A stretch of 9,521 bases of DNA from assembly GCA_020342025.1 (NCBI GenBank), contig CP070840.1, positions 1,138,200-1,147,720 on the forward strand. The letters are read 5' to 3'. The DNA comes from Deltaproteobacteria bacterium (lineage in GTDB: Bacteria; Desulfobacterota; DSM-4660; Desulfatiglandales; HGW-15). Made by a program: the position numbers and the translations under genes. Positions 1 to 7,201 of this stretch are shown here, one piece after another (within the stretch, counting starts at the first letter, position 1; each line of letters starts with the position of its first letter). The notes below the pieces were generated by a model, which saw only the letters and a list, made by a program, of their open reading frames with translations, had not been told where the DNA came from and searched no databases.

Positions 1-983
1 CTTATCCGAAATTCACCTGTCGCAGGATCAGCCGTCACTTTGTCTATCACCCCAGGCCCAGCCATCATACCCATGCGTGCCACCCCGCCCTCCAGGGCAG
101 GTCCAGCTGCCCCTGCACAGCCCATAAGCCACTCCCTGTTCCCCAAGACCACTTCCGCATTGGTTCCCACATCCACCAAAATGGAAGTCTCATCTTGTTG
201 TGTCATACCTGAAGCCAGGATGCCCGAGATCAAATCACCTCCAAAATAGCTGCCCACGTTAGGGATAACCATAACTGGAGATTGGGGGTTGACCGCAAGG
301 CCCAGCTCAGTGGCCTTTATCAGGCCCGGTCTGTTCATGGCGGGGATATAGGGTTCTCGGCATATCCAGAAAGGATCCAGTCCGAGGAAGAGATGGGTCA
401 TGACTGTATTTCCTGACACGGACATGCCGACAAAGGAGACTGTCCCGATATTATTTTTTTGGGCCAGTTGAGCGATTTCCTCATTCAGCTTTTCTATTAG
501 AGATACTTGCAGTTTTGCCAATCCTTTTTCTTCTGATGCAAAATGAATTCGAGTCAGGATATCCTGTCCAACTTTCACCTGCGGGTTGAGAAAAGAGATC
601 TCATCTTTGATCTCGCCAGTGGTAAGATCTAAAAGTCGAATCACTACAGTAGAAGTGCCCAAATCCACAGCCAGGCCAAAAATGGGAGTCTCGAACGCTA
701 ATGGGAAAAGCTCCACCAAATGCCAAGAATATGTTCCTTTGTAAAGAACCGCCTGAACCTCATACCCATGTTCTCTCAGAGTTGTGGGAATCCTTTTGGC
801 CATCATGAAATCTACGGCCACCTCGTCTCCATCCAGCACCTTTCTGAGCCCCTCCAGCAATCGGTCCACGTCCCCCCTGTTATCCTTCAGGCTGGGGGTG
901 GCCATCTCTGGCGAGACTTTGACTATCCACCGATCTTTCTCCATATCCTTTACGACTGATCTCTTCTTTTCTGGCTCGTCCAT
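1..983 (-). CDS. RACo-like DUF4445/ASKHA protein without ferredoxin domain (partial, C-terminus outside window)
   Basis: An uninterrupted frame of 327 codons runs leftward off the window edge. Residues about 19-95 resemble the linker and middle domain of reductive activators of corrinoid proteins (RACo). An ASKHA-type ATPase fold follows: phosphate-1 motif DLGTST (107-112), MSVSGNT (187-193), phosphate-2 motif DVGTNAE (271-277), then CAGAAGPALEGG (289-300) and MAGPGV (307-312). Known RACo proteins use ATP to drive one-electron reduction of inactive Co(II) corrinoid on a methyltransferase partner, with electrons from an N-terminal [2Fe-2S] domain. That domain is absent: there is no cysteine before C208. 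The start is ATG at 983, preceded by AAAGGGGGG at good spacing, and an in-frame stop lies at 1029-1031, so the N-terminus is genuinely short. The family assignment is firm. The corrinoid role is inferred, and the partner methyltransferase is not visible. Confidence 0.85.
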   Translation of the reverse strand, partial: MDEPEKKRSVVKDMEKDRWIVKVSPEMATPSLKDNRGDVDRLLEGLRKVLDGDEVAVDFMMAKRIPTTLREHGYEVQAVLYKGTYSWHLVELFPLAFETPIFGLAVDLGTSTVVIRLLDLTTGEIKDEISFLNPQVKVGQDILTRIHFASEEKGLAKLQVSLIEKLNEEIAQLAQKNNIGTVSFVGMSVSGNTVMTHLFLGLDPFWICREPYIPAMNRPGLIKATELGLAVNPQSPVMVIPNVGSYFGGDLISGILASGMTQQDETSILVDVGTNAEVVLGNREWLMGCAGAAGPALEGGVARMGMMAGPGVIDKVTADPATGEFRI

Positions 984-1036
984 GTTCCCCCCTTTTCCAG
1001 CATTTCTTGTCGCATCAAGCAGCCCAGCTCACCATG

Positions 1037-1059
1037 CCCCAAAACTCCGGGTTTAGGGG
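1037..1059 (-). other. Leader stem-loop upstream of the RACo-like gene
   Basis: CCCCAAAAC (1037-1045) and GTTTAGGGG (1051-1059) pair over eight of nine positions around a 5-base TCCGG loop. The hairpin lies in the presumed 5' leader of the leftward gene, between its candidate -10 and its start codon. It has no T-run, so it is not a standard terminator. No function can be assigned. Confidence 0.35.
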
Positions 1060-1103
1060 GAAAGGGAGCTTCCCAAATCCTCCGTCAAGTTTTGGTATCA
1101 ATA

Positions 1104-1112
1104 ATTATATCA
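1104..1112 (-). promoter_or_regulatory. Extended -10 promoter candidate for the RACo-like gene
   Basis: On the minus strand this reads TGATATAAT, a perfect TATAAT with the TGn extended -10 element. No good -35 lies 16-18 bases upstream, which fits extended -10 promoters. Transcription would start near 1097 and give a leader of about 114 bases before the ATG at 983. The call rests on sequence match only. Confidence 0.5.
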
Positions 1113-1143
1113 GCAGCTTATGAAACATTCCCGATCACCCGCC

Positions 1144-1200
1144 AGGCATCAGATGCCAGTGGAGCCCCGCGAAAATGGGGACCCACCCACAGGGTGGGGA
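1144..1200. repeat. Palindrome cluster in the divergent intergenic region
   Basis: Two perfect stem-loops lie close together: GGCATC-A-GATGCC (1145-1157) and CCCACCC-ACA-GGGTGGG (1182-1198). Between them CCCC (1166-1169 area) can also pair with GGGG (1177-1180). The block lies between divergent promoters, is GC-rich compared with its flanks and has no coding frame. It may be the remains of a repeat family or a binding region. I do not recognise it. Confidence 0.45.
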
Positions 1201-1280
1201 GTCCAAGCGTAGCGCGGACAAATCCCGTAACAGGGGAGGCACCGAGGAGCGACGACTGAGGCCTATGGAGCAATACACCG

Positions 1281-1335
1281 TCCTTCGACTTTGCTCAGGA
1301 CCGTGAGCCTGCCGAACGGCCTGTCGAAAGGCAGA
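1281..1335. repeat. Palindromic intergenic repeat of the CCTTCGAC/GTCGAAAGG type
   Basis: CCTTCGAC (1282-1289) pairs with GTCGAAAGG (1323-1331) as the outer stem, with one extra T. Inside it are GCTCA (1293-1297) with TGAGC (1304-1308), and GCCG-AA-CGGC (1311-1320). This resembles a short palindromic repeat, containing CTTCGAC and GCTCAGGA, that I recall from intergenic regions of many bacterial genomes. That memory was not checked against a database. It ends about 40 bases upstream of the pdxA promoter. Confidence 0.55.
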
Positions 1336-1373
1336 CGATGCCTTGGTGGTGGAGCAGGACGCTTCAATTACAA

Positions 1374-1402
1374 TTGACAGTTCTTTCCTAAAGAAAGATA
1401 AT
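1374..1402 (+). promoter_or_regulatory. Sigma70-type promoter for pdxA-uvrA
   Basis: A perfect -35 TTGACA (1374-1379), a 17-base spacer and GATAAT (1397-1402, five of six matches) form the strongest promoter in the window. Transcription would begin near 1409, leaving a leader of about 30 bases before the TTG start at 1439. The spacer and -10 overlap a small hairpin, TCTTTC-CTAAA-GAAAGA (1382-1398), followed by a T-run (1402-1408). That hairpin could stop transcription arriving from upstream. Confidence 0.8.
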
Positions 1403-1438
1403 TTTTTTATTCATCTTTCTTCTTCTGGAGCAAAGAAA

Positions 1439-2458
1439 TTGAGCAGTCGCCCCGTCATAGGTATCACCATGGGCGATCCTTCTGGGATTGGCCCTGAAAT
1501 TATTATAAAAGCACTCTCAGATTCAAGCATTTATGAGATCTGTAGGCCTGTTGTGCTGGGAGATCCGGGTGCTCTGGCAGTGGATATTGAGGGGCTGAAA
1601 CAAAAGCCACTAAACGAAATTTCAAGGCCCTTCGAAGCTGAAAGCAGATCACAAGTGATAGATCTTATGGCTGTCTCCAACCTGCAAAGGGAATCCATGA
1701 TTCCAGGTAAGCCGACCGTTGAAGGTGGAGAGGCGATGGTGAATTACATCACCAAAGCGGTAGAAATGGCCCTAGGTGGAGACATGGCGGCCATTGTCAC
1801 TTGCCCGATTAACAAGGCGCTTATGCATCAGGCAGGCCACTTTTTTGACGGGCATACCCAGTTGATAGCCCATCTTACAAACACTGAAGACTACGTCATG
1901 ATGCTTGCGGGGGAAAGGTTGCGCGTGGCCCTTGTCACCATACACTGCCCACTCAGTGAGGTCCCGGCCTGCCTAGATGGTGACATGATTTACAGAACCA
2001 TTACCATCACATCACAGGCCCTCCAGTTAGATTTTGGACTCTTAACACCGCGGCTTGCTGTGGCAGCCCTCAATCCCCATGCGGGCGAGTCTGGGCTCTT
2101 CGGATCTGAAGAAGAGGAGATCATTCGGCCTGCTATTGAAAGAGCCAGGTCTGAAGGCTGCCGAGTGGAGGGCCCTCTCCCTGCAGACACCCTGTTTCAT
2201 CGAGCCGCAGCCGGGCAATTCGACGCGGTCGTGGCCATGTATCACGATCAGGGGTTGATTCCTCTTAAACTTCTTCACTTCTCTGATGCGGTCAACGTCA
2301 CACTGGGGCTTCCCATCATACGAACCTCGGTGGATCATGGAACGGCTTATGACATAGCCGGAACTGGCATTGCAGATGCCTCCAGCCTCAAGGCAGCTAT
2401 CCGAATGGCCGTTAAAATGGCTGAAAATAGAGCGAGGGGAAAAGGGTTGTCCAGTTGA
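1439..2458 (+). CDS. pdxA: 4-hydroxythreonine-4-phosphate dehydrogenase PdxA
   Basis: PdxA is a cytoplasmic, NAD-dependent, divalent-metal enzyme of the DXP-dependent vitamin B6 pathway. It oxidises 4-phosphohydroxy-L-threonine, and the product is condensed with deoxyxylulose phosphate by PdxJ. From the TTG start the protein has 339 residues, close to the usual 330. It shows the N-terminal GITMGDPSGIGPE motif (8-20), the three metal-ligand histidines in GHT (H139), NPHAGE (H214) and MYHDQG (H269), and RTSVDHGTAYDIAGTG (295-310). The TTG at 1439 has GGAG eight bases upstream (1427-1430) and lies about 30 bases after the predicted transcription start. A longer frame open from TTG 1343 would begin upstream of the promoter and adds 32 non-conserved residues, so it is not used. 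uvrA follows 97 bases later on the same strand, probably as one transcript. Confidence 0.95.
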   Translation: MSSRPVIGITMGDPSGIGPEIIIKALSDSSIYEICRPVVLGDPGALAVDIEGLKQKPLNEISRPFEAESRSQVIDLMAVSNLQRESMIPGKPTVEGGEAMVNYITKAVEMALGGDMAAIVTCPINKALMHQAGHFFDGHTQLIAHLTNTEDYVMMLAGERLRVALVTIHCPLSEVPACLDGDMIYRTITITSQALQLDFGLLTPRLAVAALNPHAGESGLFGSEEEEIIRPAIERARSEGCRVEGPLPADTLFHRAAAGQFDAVVAMYHDQGLIPLKLLHFSDAVNVTLGLPIIRTSVDHGTAYDIAGTGIADASSLKAAIRMAVKMAENRARGKGLSS

Positions 2459-2545
2459 GTTGTCAAGTTGTTTAGTGGTTGAGTGGTCAAAGAGTTGGAA
2501 CGTGCTTTAGAAAACAACTCAACCACTTAACCACTCAACCAAAAC
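2459..2545. repeat. Period-8 inverted-repeat element between pdxA and uvrA
   Basis: The left arm (about 2452-2499) is built of degenerate 8-base units such as GTTGAGTT, GTCAAGTT, GTTTAGTG and GTTGAGTG. The right arm (2514-2540), read on the other strand, repeats GGTTGAGT and GGTTAAGT. GGTTGAGTGGT (2477-2487) is exactly complementary to 2530-2540. Alternatively, 2472-2487 pairs with 2514-2529 at 14 of 16 positions. The transcript could therefore fold into a long imperfect hairpin between the two coding regions. It has no terminal T-run and is not a normal terminator. A second element with the same 8-base phase lies at 7636-7772. Confidence 0.65.
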
Positions 2546-2555
2546 CCAACGATAG

Positions 2556-5381
2556 ATGGTAAATGAACTCATAAAAATAAGGGGTGCCAGAGTACATAAC
2601 CTGAAAAATATCTCCTTGGATATTCCTCGAAATCAATTTGTCGTCATTACCGGCCTATCTGGCTCTGGCAAATCCTCCCTTGCCTTTGACACCATCTATG
2701 CGGAAGGTCAAAGGCGATATGTGGAATCCCTCTCTGCCTATGCCCGCCAATTCTTAGAGCAAATGGACAAACCGGATGTGGACACTATAGAGGGGCTTTC
2801 TCCAGCCATTTCCATTGAACAAAGGGCCACAAGCCGAAATCCCCGATCCACTGTGGGGACTGTGACAGAAATATACGACTATCTGCGGGTGCTGTTTGCC
2901 AGAATTGGCCACCCCCACTGTCCTGAATGCGGTCTGGAAATCAGCTCGCAGACCACACAGCAGATTGTAGATCAGATTATGGATATGAGGGAAGGCAGTA
3001 AAGTGCAGATCTTGGCCCCCCTCCTGGAAGGGAAAAAAGGAGCGCACATCCATCTCCTTTACAGACTCCGAAAAGACGGGTTCACCCGAGTCAAAATTGA
3101 CGGGCAGATAAGATTGTTGGACGAGGATATTGTCTTAGACAAAAACAAAAAACATGACATAAGTGTCGTCGTGGATCGTCTCATCATCCACAAAAGTATA
3201 AAACGACGTCTCACCGATTCCATGGAGCTTACCCTCAATCTCTCAGGGGGACAGGCCATTCTGGATCTCATTGAATCAAGAGAGATCTTCTTCAGCCAAA
3301 AGGCGGCCTGCACCCAGTGCGGGATCAGCATTCCAGAGCTGACGCCTCAGATGTTTTCTTTTAACAACCCCCAGGGTGCCTGCCCGGAGTGCAGTGGACT
3401 GGGCACAAAAAGGTATTTTGACCCAGGCCTCATTATCCCTGACCAAGACCTCTCATTGCGGGAAGGAGCCATTGTTCCATGGGCAAATCGTCATTCCGTA
3501 TATTTTATGCAAATGCTCGATTCCTTATGCCAGCATTACCAAATAGATATTTACACCCCATTAAAAGATCTTCCCAAGAAGGTGCGGGAAGTGCTCCTCT
3601 ATGGTTCAGGAGAAGAGGAAATCAAGTTCTATTATGAGAAAGACGACCGTCGATACGACTATACCCGGCCCTTTGAAGGTGTCATACCCAATCTGGATAG
3701 GCGTTATCATGAAACGGACTCCTATCACATGCGGGAAGAGATAGAGAGATATATGAGTATTAGACCGTGTCCGTTATGCGGGGGGGCAAGGTTAAAACCC
3801 GTCAGTTTGGCCGTAAGGGTGGGGAACAAGCCTATTCATGAGATCACTGCCCTGCCTATCGAAAGGGCCTATGATTTTTTTCAGAACTTAGGTCTTGAGC
3901 GCAAGGAAAGGGATATTGCCAAGAGAGTCCTCAAAGAGATCAAGGAGCGTCTCGGTTTCCTAAGAAGTGTAGGCGTCGACTATCTCACCCTCGACCGATC
4001 CTCTGCAACCCTGGCGGGCGGAGAGGATCAGAGAATCAGACTGGCCACCCAGATCAGCTCGGGTCTTGCAGGGGTACTATATGTCCTAGATGAACCCACC
4101 ATCGGCTTACATCAAAGGGATAATCTCCTCCTCTTGAATAACTTGAGGCATCTGAAAGACCTGGGGAATACGGTACTTGTTGTGGAGCATGACCCGGAAA
4201 CCATTCTTTCTGCAGATCACGTGGTGGACATGGGACCAGGGGCTGGCGTGAAAGGGGGTGAGGTGGTCTTCCAAGGGACCCCTGAACAATTGATGAAGAA
4301 TGAGGATTCTTTGACAGGCCAGTATCTTTCAGGAAGGCGTTCCATCCCCCTCCCTCGGTCTAGAGGAAAGGGAAACGGTAAGATCCTGCTTATCGAAGGG
4401 GCTCAACAAAATAATCTGAAAGACCTCCGGGTGGAGATACCGCTTGGAACTTTCACGTGTGTGACGGGGGTTTCTGGTTCAGGCAAAAGCAGTCTGATAA
4501 ACGAGATTCTCTTTCCATTCTTGGCTCAAAGATTCTATCGATCCAAGGTAAACGTTGGGAGAGTGCGATCTGTTAAGGGAATTCACCATATTGATAAAGT
4601 CATAAATATCGATCAAAGTCCTATCGGTAGGACGCCTCGCTCTAATCCCGCCACCTACACGGGAGTTTTTACCCACATACGGGAGCTCTTCTCGATACTC
4701 CCCGATTCCAAAATGAGGGGATACAAACCAGGAAGATATAGCTTCAACGTGAAGGGGGGAAGGTGTGAGGCTTGCAATGGGGATGGTATTATCAAGATAG
4801 AGATGCATTTTCTACCCGACGTCTATGTCACCTGTGAAGCCTGCAAGGGTCTCCGTTTTAATCGAGACACCCTTGAAATCAAATACAAGGGGAACCACAT
4901 TGCTGACGTCTTAGACATGACTGTCAACCAGGCTTATACCTTTTTCGAAAACATCCCCAATATAAAAAACAAACTCAAAACCCTAGTTGATGTGGGACTT
5001 GGTTACATTAAACTCGGTCAATCCGCAACGACCCTCTCAGGCGGTGAAGCACAGAGGGTAAAACTCTCAAAGGAATTGAGTAAAAGGGGCACAGGGAGAA
5101 CTCTCTATCTTCTCGATGAACCCACCACCGGTCTCCATTTTGCAGATATCCAGAAGCTCCTTGAGGTGCTAAATTATTTGGTAAGTCTCAACAACACTGT
5201 CGTAGTCATTGAGCACAATCTGGATGTGATAAAAACAGCAGACCATATCATCGATCTGGGGCCGGAAGGTGGTGAAAAAGGCGGTTATCTTGTGGGGGCC
5301 GGAACACCAGAGAAGATTGCACAGATCGAGGGATCCTACACCGGCCGATTCCTCAAAGAAACCCTTTCTAAACAATTTTAA
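2556..5381 (+). CDS. uvrA: Excinuclease ABC subunit A (UvrA)
   Basis: UvrA is the DNA-damage-recognition ATPase of nucleotide excision repair; it loads UvrB onto lesions. The protein has 941 residues, the usual length. In order: [12 protein letters not shown] (8-19), Walker [10 protein letters not shown] (33-41), C122/C125, zinc module C252-C255/C276-C279, CPLCGG (405-410), first ABC signature LAGGEDQ (486-492), Walker [10 protein letters not shown] (511-519), second Walker [10 protein letters not shown] (638-646), zinc module C737-C740-X19-C760-C763, second signature LSGGEAQ (827-833) and second Walker [10 protein letters not shown]. The first signature differs from the usual LSGGEAQ at two positions (Ser to Ala, Ala to Asp); all other motifs are intact. 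The start is ATG 2556, fixed by the conserved N-terminus although no clear Shine-Dalgarno precedes it. Expression may depend on read-through from pdxA. Confidence 0.97.
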   Translation: MVNELIKIRGARVHNLKNISLDIPRNQFVVITGLSGSGKSSLAFDTIYAEGQRRYVESLSAYARQFLEQMDKPDVDTIEGLSPAISIEQRATSRNPRSTVGTVTEIYDYLRVLFARIGHPHCPECGLEISSQTTQQIVDQIMDMREGSKVQILAPLLEGKKGAHIHLLYRLRKDGFTRVKIDGQIRLLDEDIVLDKNKKHDISVVVDRLIIHKSIKRRLTDSMELTLNLSGGQAILDLIESREIFFSQKAACTQCGISIPELTPQMFSFNNPQGACPECSGLGTKRYFDPGLIIPDQDLSLREGAIVPWANRHSVYFMQMLDSLCQHYQIDIYTPLKDLPKKVREVLLYGSGEEEIKFYYEKDDRRYDYTRPFEGVIPNLDRRYHETDSYHMREEIERYMSIRPCPLCGGARLKPVSLAVRVGNKPIHEITALPIERAYDFFQNLGLERKERDIAKRVLKEIKERLGFLRSVGVDYLTLDRSSATLAGGEDQRIRLATQISSGLAGVLYVLDEPTIGLHQRDNLLLLNNLRHLKDLGNTVLVVEHDPETILSADHVVDMGPGAGVKGGEVVFQGTPEQLMKNEDSLTGQYLSGRRSIPLPRSRGKGNGKILLIEGAQQNNLKDLRVEIPLGTFTCVTGVSGSGKSSLINEILFPFLAQRFYRSKVNVGRVRSVKGIHHIDKVINIDQSPIGRTPRSNPATYTGVFTHIRELFSILPDSKMRGYKPGRYSFNVKGGRCEACNGDGIIKIEMHFLPDVYVTCEACKGLRFNRDTLEIKYKGNHIADVLDMTVNQAYTFFENIPNIKNKLKTLVDVGLGYIKLGQSATTLSGGEAQRVKLSKELSKRGTGRTLYLLDEPTTGLHFADIQKLLEVLNYLVSLNNTVVVIEHNLDVIKTADHIIDLGPEGGEKGGYLVGAGTPEKIAQIEGSYTGRFLKETLSKQF

Positions 5382-5410
5382 AAGGCAGAGCCTTGTTGAC
5401 CCTGCCTTTT
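5380..5410. terminator. Bidirectional intrinsic terminator between uvrA and the PilZ gene
   Basis: AAAAGGCAG (5380-5388) and CTGCCTTTT (5402-5410) form a perfect 9-bp stem around a 13-base loop. The A and T ends of the stem give a short U-tract on either strand. The stem begins inside the uvrA stop codon TAA. The convergent PilZ gene ends 57 bases further on, so this stem can end both transcripts. Confidence 0.8.
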
Positions 5411-5466
5411 ACTTGGGCAAGCACGAAGCCAGACCAAGATGATAGTGCAGTATTACGCCTGACGAA

Positions 5467-6168
5467 TTAAGGTAAGCTGAAATCCACTAACGTCTCATCA
5501 AATTGAATCCCGAGAACATAACAGCCCTCAGCTTCCTCGCCTGGCCGCTTACTCTTATGCCTGACAGTCCCGTCCACCTTGACCACGGTCTGAGGAGCAA
5601 AGAGCGTTATATTTTCAAGCCTGTCCCCTTCTTTCACCGCTTCAAAGAGCTCAGAGTCCTTTTCACTCACAAGTATTCCCACGCCTTGTTTAGAATAGTC
5701 AAGGACTGCCAGCTCATATTTCTTTTCTTTTTGGGAACCCTTTCTTGATTTGAGCACGACACTGATGAACTCCGGTATCTCCTCGCTGTTTCTGTATCGT
5801 CTCCGCCTTTCAGGAAGTTCGATGGATTCCGGAAAACCCACAACCAGCTCGCTGTCCGGGTCATCGCTACGAGGACCAAGATAGTGGGTTCTAAATCGAC
5901 AGGATGTATTGATGAACAAGAATTTCACAACAAGAGGGGACCCCGGTTTAATAGAGCTATTCCCACCCTTCGGGGCTAGTCTTGCGATGACCAGGTGAGG
6001 CCCATTGCCGTATCTCGAATGAACACCCCCGCAGTTGGCCTTGATGATCGTAGAGGTATAGGACGCCACCTGTCCCTGGATCTGGATTGTGATTTCCCGA
6101 CCTTGAGATATGAGAAACTCTATCGTTTCCTTTATCGTCTGACTGTCTTTTGCAGTGTACAGAGTCAT
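5467..6168 (-). CDS. YcgR-like PilZ-domain c-di-GMP-binding protein
   Basis: This is a cytoplasmic protein of 233 residues with no signal peptide or membrane segment. The C-terminal half is a PilZ domain with both halves of the c-di-GMP site: an arginine cluster RRRRYR (121-126, containing RxxxR) and DYSKQG (157-162, fitting D/N-x-S-x-x-G), plus the closing strand YVLGIQF (217-223). Residues about 10-115 form a beta-rich N-terminal region like that of YcgR-type proteins, which act on flagellar motors or other outputs. The target is not shown by the context. ATG 6168 is preferred because GAGG stands five bases upstream. ATG 6192, eight codons earlier, has no Shine-Dalgarno. The gene follows rex on the same strand after about 220 bases and ends towards uvrA. 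Confidence 0.85.
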   Translation of the reverse strand: MTLYTAKDSQTIKETIEFLISQGREITIQIQGQVASYTSTIIKANCGGVHSRYGNGPHLVIARLAPKGGNSSIKPGSPLVVKFLFINTSCRFRTHYLGPRSDDPDSELVVGFPESIELPERRRRYRNSEEIPEFISVVLKSRKGSQKEKKYELAVLDYSKQGVGILVSEKDSELFEAVKEGDRLENITLFAPQTVVKVDGTVRHKSKRPGEEAEGCYVLGIQFDETLVDFSLP

Positions 6169-6303
6169 GGGTACCTCACTTCTTATACCCATTGAGAAAG
6201 ACTAAAACTCTTCTCTGCAAACCCCTTGCCACACCACTAAACTAAAAAGAGTCATATGATTTCAAATAGTTAGATTGCTCACGAAAAAGGCGAAATTTGC
6301 CGA

Positions 6304-6320
6304 TTGACAAAAATTGTCAA
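6304..6320. promoter_or_regulatory. Perfect 17-bp palindrome upstream of the PilZ gene
   Basis: TTGACAA (6304-6310), AAA, TTGTCAA (6314-6320) is an exact inverted repeat 136 bases upstream of the PilZ start. On the minus strand its first half is also a perfect -35 TTGACA (6315-6320), but the matching -10 (6292-6297, AATTTC) is poor. It resembles an operator. Its half-site differs from the Rex half TTGTGAA at two positions and its spacing is odd, so the regulator is unknown. A neighbouring stem GCTGAA/TTCAGC (6322-6338) might be a weak rex terminator. Confidence 0.5.
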
Positions 6321-6391
6321 GGCTGAACAAATTTCAGCAAGATTTCTCCTGGGCAGGGGTTTTGAGGGAGGCGGGAAGCTGTTCAGCCCCT

Positions 6392-7030
6392 TCATGATTC
6401 CACTTTGCTCAGATGATAAGCCAAGTCATCAAGCTTCACACTGAAATCCACATTTTCCAAAAGACACCCCTCCGGCTGCCTGAGCTGAACAGGGGAAAAA
6501 TTGAGAATGGCCTTTATGCCAGCACCGATCAGCATGTCGGCCGCTGTCTGGGCCTGGGAGGGCTGAGTGGCTATAACACCCACCGCAATGCCCAAATCTT
6601 GCTTCAAGGTGTTAAGCTTTTCAATGGACTGAATGGTCAATCCACATGGCAGCTCTTTACCGATTCTCTTGGGGTCCAAATCAAATGCGGCCACAAATAT
6701 GTAACCCCTTTTGGCAAAATTGGCATTTTCTACGAGGGCCATCCCCAGGTTTCCCAGTCCCACGATGCCCATTTTCCATTCACGGTCTGAAACCAGGATC
6801 TTTCTAATCTCCTTCAGAAGATCTAGCACATCATAACCAATGCCACGAACCCCGAACTCACCAAAATAGGAGAGATCCTTCCTTACCTGCGCCGGATTCA
6901 CGTTACAGAGTTGGGCCAGCCTCTCGGAGGAGACGAGCTGTTCACCCTTCTCCAGAAGCCTTTCCAGCGGTCTGGAGTACAATGCAATACGCTCAATGGT
7001 GGCATCGGGTATTTTTGATTCCTTGAACAT
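6392..7030 (-). CDS. rex: Redox-sensing transcriptional repressor Rex
   Basis: Rex is a dimeric cytoplasmic repressor that binds operators when NAD+ is high and leaves DNA when NADH binds. The 212 residues are the normal family length. The N-terminal winged helix (about 6-80) contains the conserved QVRKDLSYFGEFGVRGIGY stretch (48-66). A Rossmann domain follows with GLGNLG (91-96) and the acidic end of the second strand in AFDLDP (115-120). The C-terminal domain-swapped helix includes VDFSVKLDDLAYHL (194-207). The start is ATG 7030, with AAAGGA five bases upstream. A Rex-like operator overlaps its promoter, which suggests autorepression. It lies directly downstream of the FO ATP synthase genes but is separated from them by a terminator. 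Confidence 0.96.
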   Translation of the reverse strand: MFKESKIPDATIERIALYSRPLERLLEKGEQLVSSERLAQLCNVNPAQVRKDLSYFGEFGVRGIGYDVLDLLKEIRKILVSDREWKMGIVGLGNLGMALVENANFAKRGYIFVAAFDLDPKRIGKELPCGLTIQSIEKLNTLKQDLGIAVGVIATQPSQAQTAADMLIGAGIKAILNFSPVQLRQPEGCLLENVDFSVKLDDLAYHLSKVES

Positions 7031-7105
7031 GAAGATCCTTTAGTGCGAAGCCCCTCTCCCTATCGATACGAAGGAGCCATCTTGTTGGGAAGGACCCTTT
7101 TCTTT

Positions 7106-7134
7106 ATTTTACATTATTTTAAAGAAATTGTGAA
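7106..7134 (-). promoter_or_regulatory. Promoter of rex
   Basis: Read leftward, TTCACA (7129-7134, five of six to TTGACA) is followed by a 17-base spacer and TAAAAT (7106-7111, five of six to TATAAT). Transcription would begin near 7099, leaving a leader of about 70 bases. The -35 lies inside the Rex-like operator at 7128-7145. Confidence 0.7.
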
Positions 7135-7145
7135 TTTTTGCACAT
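7128..7145. promoter_or_regulatory. Rex operator candidate at the rex promoter
   Basis: The 18-base sequence has a perfect Rex half-site TTGTGA, six A/T bases, then GCACAT, which matches four of six positions of the opposite half TCACAA. It covers the -35 of the rex promoter, so a bound repressor would block RNA polymerase. The Rex consensus is from the literature; binding to this site is inferred. Confidence 0.7.
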
Positions 7146-7152
7146 GACATAA

Positions 7153-7189
7153 GAGAAAAAAGAGGGCCCTTTGAAAATAGGCCCCCTTT
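7153..7189 (-). terminator. Intrinsic terminator after atpE
   Basis: Read leftward, AAAGGGGGCC (7180-7189) pairs with GGCCCTCTTT (7159-7168) over ten positions with one G-U pair. The loop is 11 bases and further T residues follow. The stem starts 13 bases after the atpE stop and ends the FO transcript before the separate rex promoter. Confidence 0.85.
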
Positions 7190-7201
7190 CCTTAACGCAC
7201 C

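Noticed and set aside
984..1140. Hidden ferredoxin domain of the RACo-like gene reached by a frameshift
   Set aside because: All leftward frames have early stops and none shows a CxxxxCxxC-type cysteine cluster.
1343..1438. N-terminal extension of PdxA from an upstream TTG
   Set aside because: It lies across and upstream of a strong promoter, has no Shine-Dalgarno, contains repeat-flank sequence, and has no counterpart in the PdxA family.
2456..2545. CRISPR or simple tandem repeat
   Set aside because: The units are only 8 bases, degenerate and inverted, with no spacers.
4479..4808. Antisense open frame of 109 codons within uvrA, and similar ones in uvrA, rex and atpB
   Set aside because: These are shadows of strongly conserved coding sequence. 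Their peptides resemble no family and have no convincing starts.
5411..5466. Small gene or RNA between uvrA and the PilZ gene
   Set aside because: Only 56 bases, with no start, stem or recognisable motif.
6169..6192. Longer PilZ-protein start at ATG 6192
   Set aside because: There is no ribosome site before it, while ATG 6168 has GAGG five bases upstream. The longer start cannot be fully excluded.
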